Both the position numbers and the translations under genes were made by a program. Positions 61,681-64,000 of a stretch of DNA of 64,000 nt are shown here, in pieces. Under the pieces are notes generated by a model, which saw only the letters and a program-made list of their open reading frames with translations, was not told the DNA's origin and ran no database searches. The stretch is from NCBI RefSeq assembly GCF_013114825.1, contig NZ_JAAVLX010000002.1:434001-498000 (forward strand), read 5' to 3'. The DNA is from Bradyrhizobium australiense. GTDB lineage: Bacteria; Pseudomonadota; Alphaproteobacteria; Rhizobiales; Xanthobacteraceae. Numbering within the stretch: position 1 is the first letter of the stretch; each line of letters begins with the position of its first letter.

Positions 61681-61770
61681 AAAGTTCCTGAGACCCTTTT
61701 TGCTCTATTATGGAACTTTGTCATCAAATTGAAACTGTATCGTCAAAATTAAGTTCCAGCGAGAACTTCC
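61681..61770. promoter_or_regulatory. Cluster of four AAGTTCC/GGAACTT half-sites
   Basis: Upstream of the response regulator gene: AAAGTTCC (61681-61688), GGAACTTT (61712-61719), AAGTTCC (61751-61757) and GAACTTCC (61763-61770). The first pair are exact 8-bp inverted repeats 23 bp apart; the second pair form AAGTTC-N6-GAACTT. They suggest binding sites for a dimeric regulator, possibly the NarL-type protein itself. Confidence 0.45.
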
Positions 61771-62267
61771 AAGACCCTTCACGCGAATTTTTTTCAGCGC
61801 TGCGGGCCGAGCCAGGTTCCACGGAATGCTCTCGGCTCGCAGGAGGACGGCCCACTTGGAGGCCTAGAGCTTTGCCGCGCCGACCGTCTGCGGAGCAACG
61901 CAGAAAAGGATCTTCAGCGGGAAATCCAATTGCGTTTCCACACCCCGTCAGCGACCGAGCCTGTCTAAGCGGAATTGGTGCTCGGGCAACGTTGTCGGCC
62001 GGCAGAGATCCTGCCACTCCAGCGCCGCAATCTTGGCATGCCAGGTCCCGCGAACAATATGGCGATCGTAGCCAGTCTTCGTCCCTGCAGACAGCGGCCG
62101 GGCTTGTTTGGGCTACCCTCCACGATCCCCTAGCCGGATAGGCGAGGGACTGCTTCGCACCAGCCAGGTGCTGCTGCCGACCGTTGTAGTGATGACCCTT
62201 TTCTTTGCGGCGTAAAACTTTCAAGTTTTGCTACCCTCGTTGGCATCGCACGTTCTTAGCGGAGGCA
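61771..62267. other. Intergenic stretch, nothing recognised
   Basis: About 500 bp. Open frames on both strands (for example 61724-62224 minus) have the arginine-rich, irregular composition of non-coding high-GC DNA and no motif. Confidence 0.3.
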
Positions 62268-62554
62268 GCATCCGTGATCGAAGATTGCATTCTGCGCATA
62301 ACCGGTCGTGAATAGAACTTTCAAGGCTGGGCGGAACGCTTTCGCCTGCGTGGCAACCTGCGCGCCCGTCATGCCGTCCGGCAGAACCACATCGATTAGA
62401 AGCAAATCCCCCGCGGCTGACGCTCGATAATTCTTAAGGCAGACGGGCCGTCATGCTCCTCAAGCACCAGATAGCCGAGCTCGCGCAAGCTCTCGACGGA
62501 GTACGTTCTCACGTCCTGGTCGTCTTCCACGACGAGGATGCACACTTCCGATAG
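62268..62554 (-). pseudogene. Receiver (REC) domain remnant
   Basis: On the minus strand: SEVCILVVEDDQDVRTYSVE, then SLRELGYLVLEEHDGPSALR up to a stop after RGICF, then in the next frame LLLIDVVLPDGMTGAQVATQ and FRPALKVLFTTGYAQNAI, ending abruptly. This is the C-terminal receiver of a PAS-type hybrid histidine kinase, with one frameshift near the phospho-acceptor and loss of the last ~25 residues and of the whole kinase. Confidence 0.7.
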
Positions 62555-62575
62555 TTAGCGCTCGAACCGCTTCCA

Positions 62576-62662
62576 TCAGAACTATAAAATCGTAGAGGAT
62601 CGCTTCGGCGTGCAAAATCGCAGATTTGATGGCGGGGGGCGACTCGACCCCCCGACATCATT
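62576..62662 (-). repeat. Dispersed repeat with tRNA 3'-end, copy B
   Basis: Plus-strand order: TATAAAATCGTAGAGGATCG, TTCGGCGTGCAAAATCG, then TGGCGGGGGGCGACTCGA and CCCCCCGAC. On the minus strand the last part is GGGGGTCGAGTCGCCCCC followed by GCCATCA, like a tRNA T-arm and 3' acceptor end. The leader aligns with copy A (35601) and, in its second half, with the leader of the element at 11326. Confidence 0.6.
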
Positions 62663-63133
62663 CTTCTATTCACGTGATCGGCAGAACTCTTCGACATAGA
62701 TCGAACACTGAGCGCTGCCGGCCATGAGCAAGAATAGCTCTCAAGTCGCGCGTCGGCGCCCTACCCTCGCGGCCCGCTCCTCCAACGCGTCTCTAAACTT
62801 GCGCGGGTCTCACACACCCCAAAAAGCGACGATCCGCACTCGCTCTGATGGATTTCTCTGGATCTCCCGTGCACACATTGTGCAGACGCCGCCTTCTAAC
62901 CACTTGAAAGAGTTGAACCGCAGATGTTTGCGACCGAGTATTAGACTGTGGGATGACTACTAAGCTCGAAATTCCGGTGTCACAAACGCGCAAACCCTAT
63001 AAAGTACGGGTTGTTGCCCGATCCATCATGGTCCAATTTGAGCTGGTCTCAGCCAAACAGCAACAACCGAGTCACGCTTAATAAGGATTCCAACTAGACG
63101 CCTGATCCCGGAATATTCTCGCGAAAAATGATT
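62663..63133. other. Intergenic stretch, nothing recognised
   Basis: About 470 bp without coding character or clear signals, after the repeat and before the end of the LacI-type gene. Confidence 0.3.
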
Positions 63134-64000
63134 TCACTGCGCGGTGTCGATGCCGTGCATGGCGCTTCGGCCGGCGCGCAGGTTATCGAAGATGCCGACG
63201 CAGCTCATCATCGTATGGAGCTGATTTTGGGTGATGACCGCGTCCATGGTGCCGTCGATCAGGAGGCTGCGCGTGTCCGACGTCAGACCGTGCCCGACGA
63301 ACACGGTCTCTTGCGCGCGGTTCACCTCCTTCAGAGCCCGCCCGACGCCATCGGCCGCACCGCCGATGTTGTAAATCCCCGCAAGATCCCGGTGCCGAGC
63401 GAGCAGCATGCGCGTCTGGCGATAATTCCTGTCGGCGTCATCATGTCCTTCACGCAGGCCTACGACCTTGACGAGGGGAAACAGCTCCTCAAAGACGTGC
63501 AGGAAGCCCATCTCACGCTCTTCATGGGCACGGTAGCTCAGGCTGCCTGCGATCATGGCCACCTTCGCAGGCCGCGCTCCCACAAACCGCGCGATCAGGT
63601 AGCCGGCCGTTCGTCCGGCCGATCGGTTGTCCAGGCCGAGATAGGCGACCCGGCGCGCATTGAGAATATCCGAGATCACGGTGACCGTCGGCACACCACG
63701 CTCGGCGAGCATATCGACGGTCTCGCGAACGGCAGGATGTTCCAGCGCCATGAAGGCGATGCCGTCAACCCTGTCGCGGTATTGCCAGAGCCGCTGCGCC
63801 AGCAGTTCGGCGTTGAAGCTCTTGATGTAATCGACCTGGCAACGAACGTTGAACGGCGCAAGGCGCGCCTCCGAGTGAGCGATCAACTGCCCTAGCGTCG
63901 CGAGAAAGCGGTTGGTGCCCGCCGGCAGCAGGAACAGAAGCCGCATCGGCTTTGGCTTCATGGCCGCCAGCAAGTTCTCGGCGGGCATGTAGTTCAACTC
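63134..64000 (-). CDS. LacI family transcriptional regulator, partial
   Basis: At least 288 residues, continuing past the right window edge; the ATG at 63997 is probably internal, since ELNYMPAENLLAAM is the end of a LacI-type DNA-binding domain. The sugar-binding fold follows: RLLFLLPAGTNRFLATLGQL, DGIAFMALEHPAVRETVDML, YLGLDNRSAGRTAGYLIARF, KVAMIAGSLSYRAHEEREMG and GIYNIGGAADGVGRALKE. It is of the rhizobial group related to regulators of sugar/polyol transport operons. It ends at MHGIDTAQ, where relatives usually have about ten to fifteen more residues, so the C-terminus may be slightly short. Its target genes lie outside the window. Confidence 0.85.
   Translation of the reverse strand, partial: ELNYMPAENLLAAMKPKPMRLLFLLPAGTNRFLATLGQLIAHSEARLAPFNVRCQVDYIKSFNAELLAQRLWQYRDRVDGIAFMALEHPAVRETVDMLAERGVPTVTVISDILNARRVAYLGLDNRSAGRTAGYLIARFVGARPAKVAMIAGSLSYRAHEEREMGFLHVFEELFPLVKVVGLREGHDDADRNYRQTRMLLARHRDLAGIYNIGGAADGVGRALKEVNRAQETVFVGHGLTSDTRSLLIDGTMDAVITQNQLHTMMSCVGIFDNLRAGRSAMHGIDTAQ

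Noticed and set aside
63128..63895. Plus-strand open frame opposite the LacI-type gene
   Set aside because: The minus strand has a full sugar-binding-fold sequence; the plus frame is its shadow.
1..64000. CRISPR array, rRNA operon or prophage
   Set aside because: No regularly spaced repeats, rRNA segments, integrase or phage structural genes were seen.

Overview
The window looks like a chromosomal segment of a high-GC alphaproteobacterium, most likely of the Bradyrhizobium/Rhodopseudomonas group. This is inferred from the roughly 1,600-residue NAD-glutamate dehydrogenase, the many accessory fragments, the H-NOX signalling genes, the Wzx/Wzy polysaccharide locus and the general gene style. 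There is no rRNA gene, no intact tRNA gene and no CRISPR array. About 45 protein genes are supported, plus a dozen broken genes.

Left part (1-11400). A fatty-acid type module comes first: a crotonase on the minus strand, divergent from a TetR regulator and an acyl-CoA synthetase, with two near-identical palindromic operators between them. A DUF1254 gene follows, broken off exactly where a tRNA-derived repeat begins (3942). A second copy of that repeat lies at 11350. Between the copies are a methyltransferase, an ABC importer of the nitrate/sulfonate/taurine type, a LysR regulator, a 260-bp patchwork of three gene fragments, and an SDR oxidoreductase divergent from a second TetR regulator with two 20-bp palindromes in between.

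Middle (12000-28000). Core-like genes: a secreted beta-lactamase-fold hydrolase, the large glutamate dehydrogenase with a GltS glutamate transporter 12 bp behind it, a patatin-like lipase, a LapA-domain protein, and a minus-strand group (small membrane protein, HlyD adaptor, tiny cysteine-rich secreted protein, ChaA-type cation/proton antiporter). From 25311 to 28060 is a scrap yard: a 5'-truncated class III cyclase joined head to head with the tail of a thiamine-pyrophosphate enzyme, followed by a broken FUSC-type exporter fused in frame to a decayed IS256 transposase.

The most striking system (28597-35460) is seven genes in one tight operon, with six junctions of only 3 bp or a 4-bp overlap: an H-NOX gas sensor, a GAF hybrid histidine kinase with two receivers, a lone receiver, a receiver-PP2C phosphatase, an RsbW-like kinase, an RsbV-like STAS protein, and an NCS2 nucleobase-type permease whose C-terminal tail looks like a degenerate RsbW-type ATPase domain. 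No sigma factor is present. This suggests a gas-sensing phosphorelay feeding a partner switch that may act on a transporter instead of on transcription. An EcfG-like promoter (one mismatch) precedes it.

Right part (37800-61800). A Wzx/Wzy exopolysaccharide locus: galE, three glycosyltransferases, a beta-helix protein, flippase, polymerase, OPX export protein, a chain-length/BY-kinase protein without the usual tyrosine tail, an initiating sugar transferase, two polysaccharide deacetylases and five methyltransferase genes, one of them fused to a kinase-like domain. A NarL-type response regulator closes it. The right edge holds a decayed receiver domain, another tRNA-end repeat and a partial LacI-family regulator.
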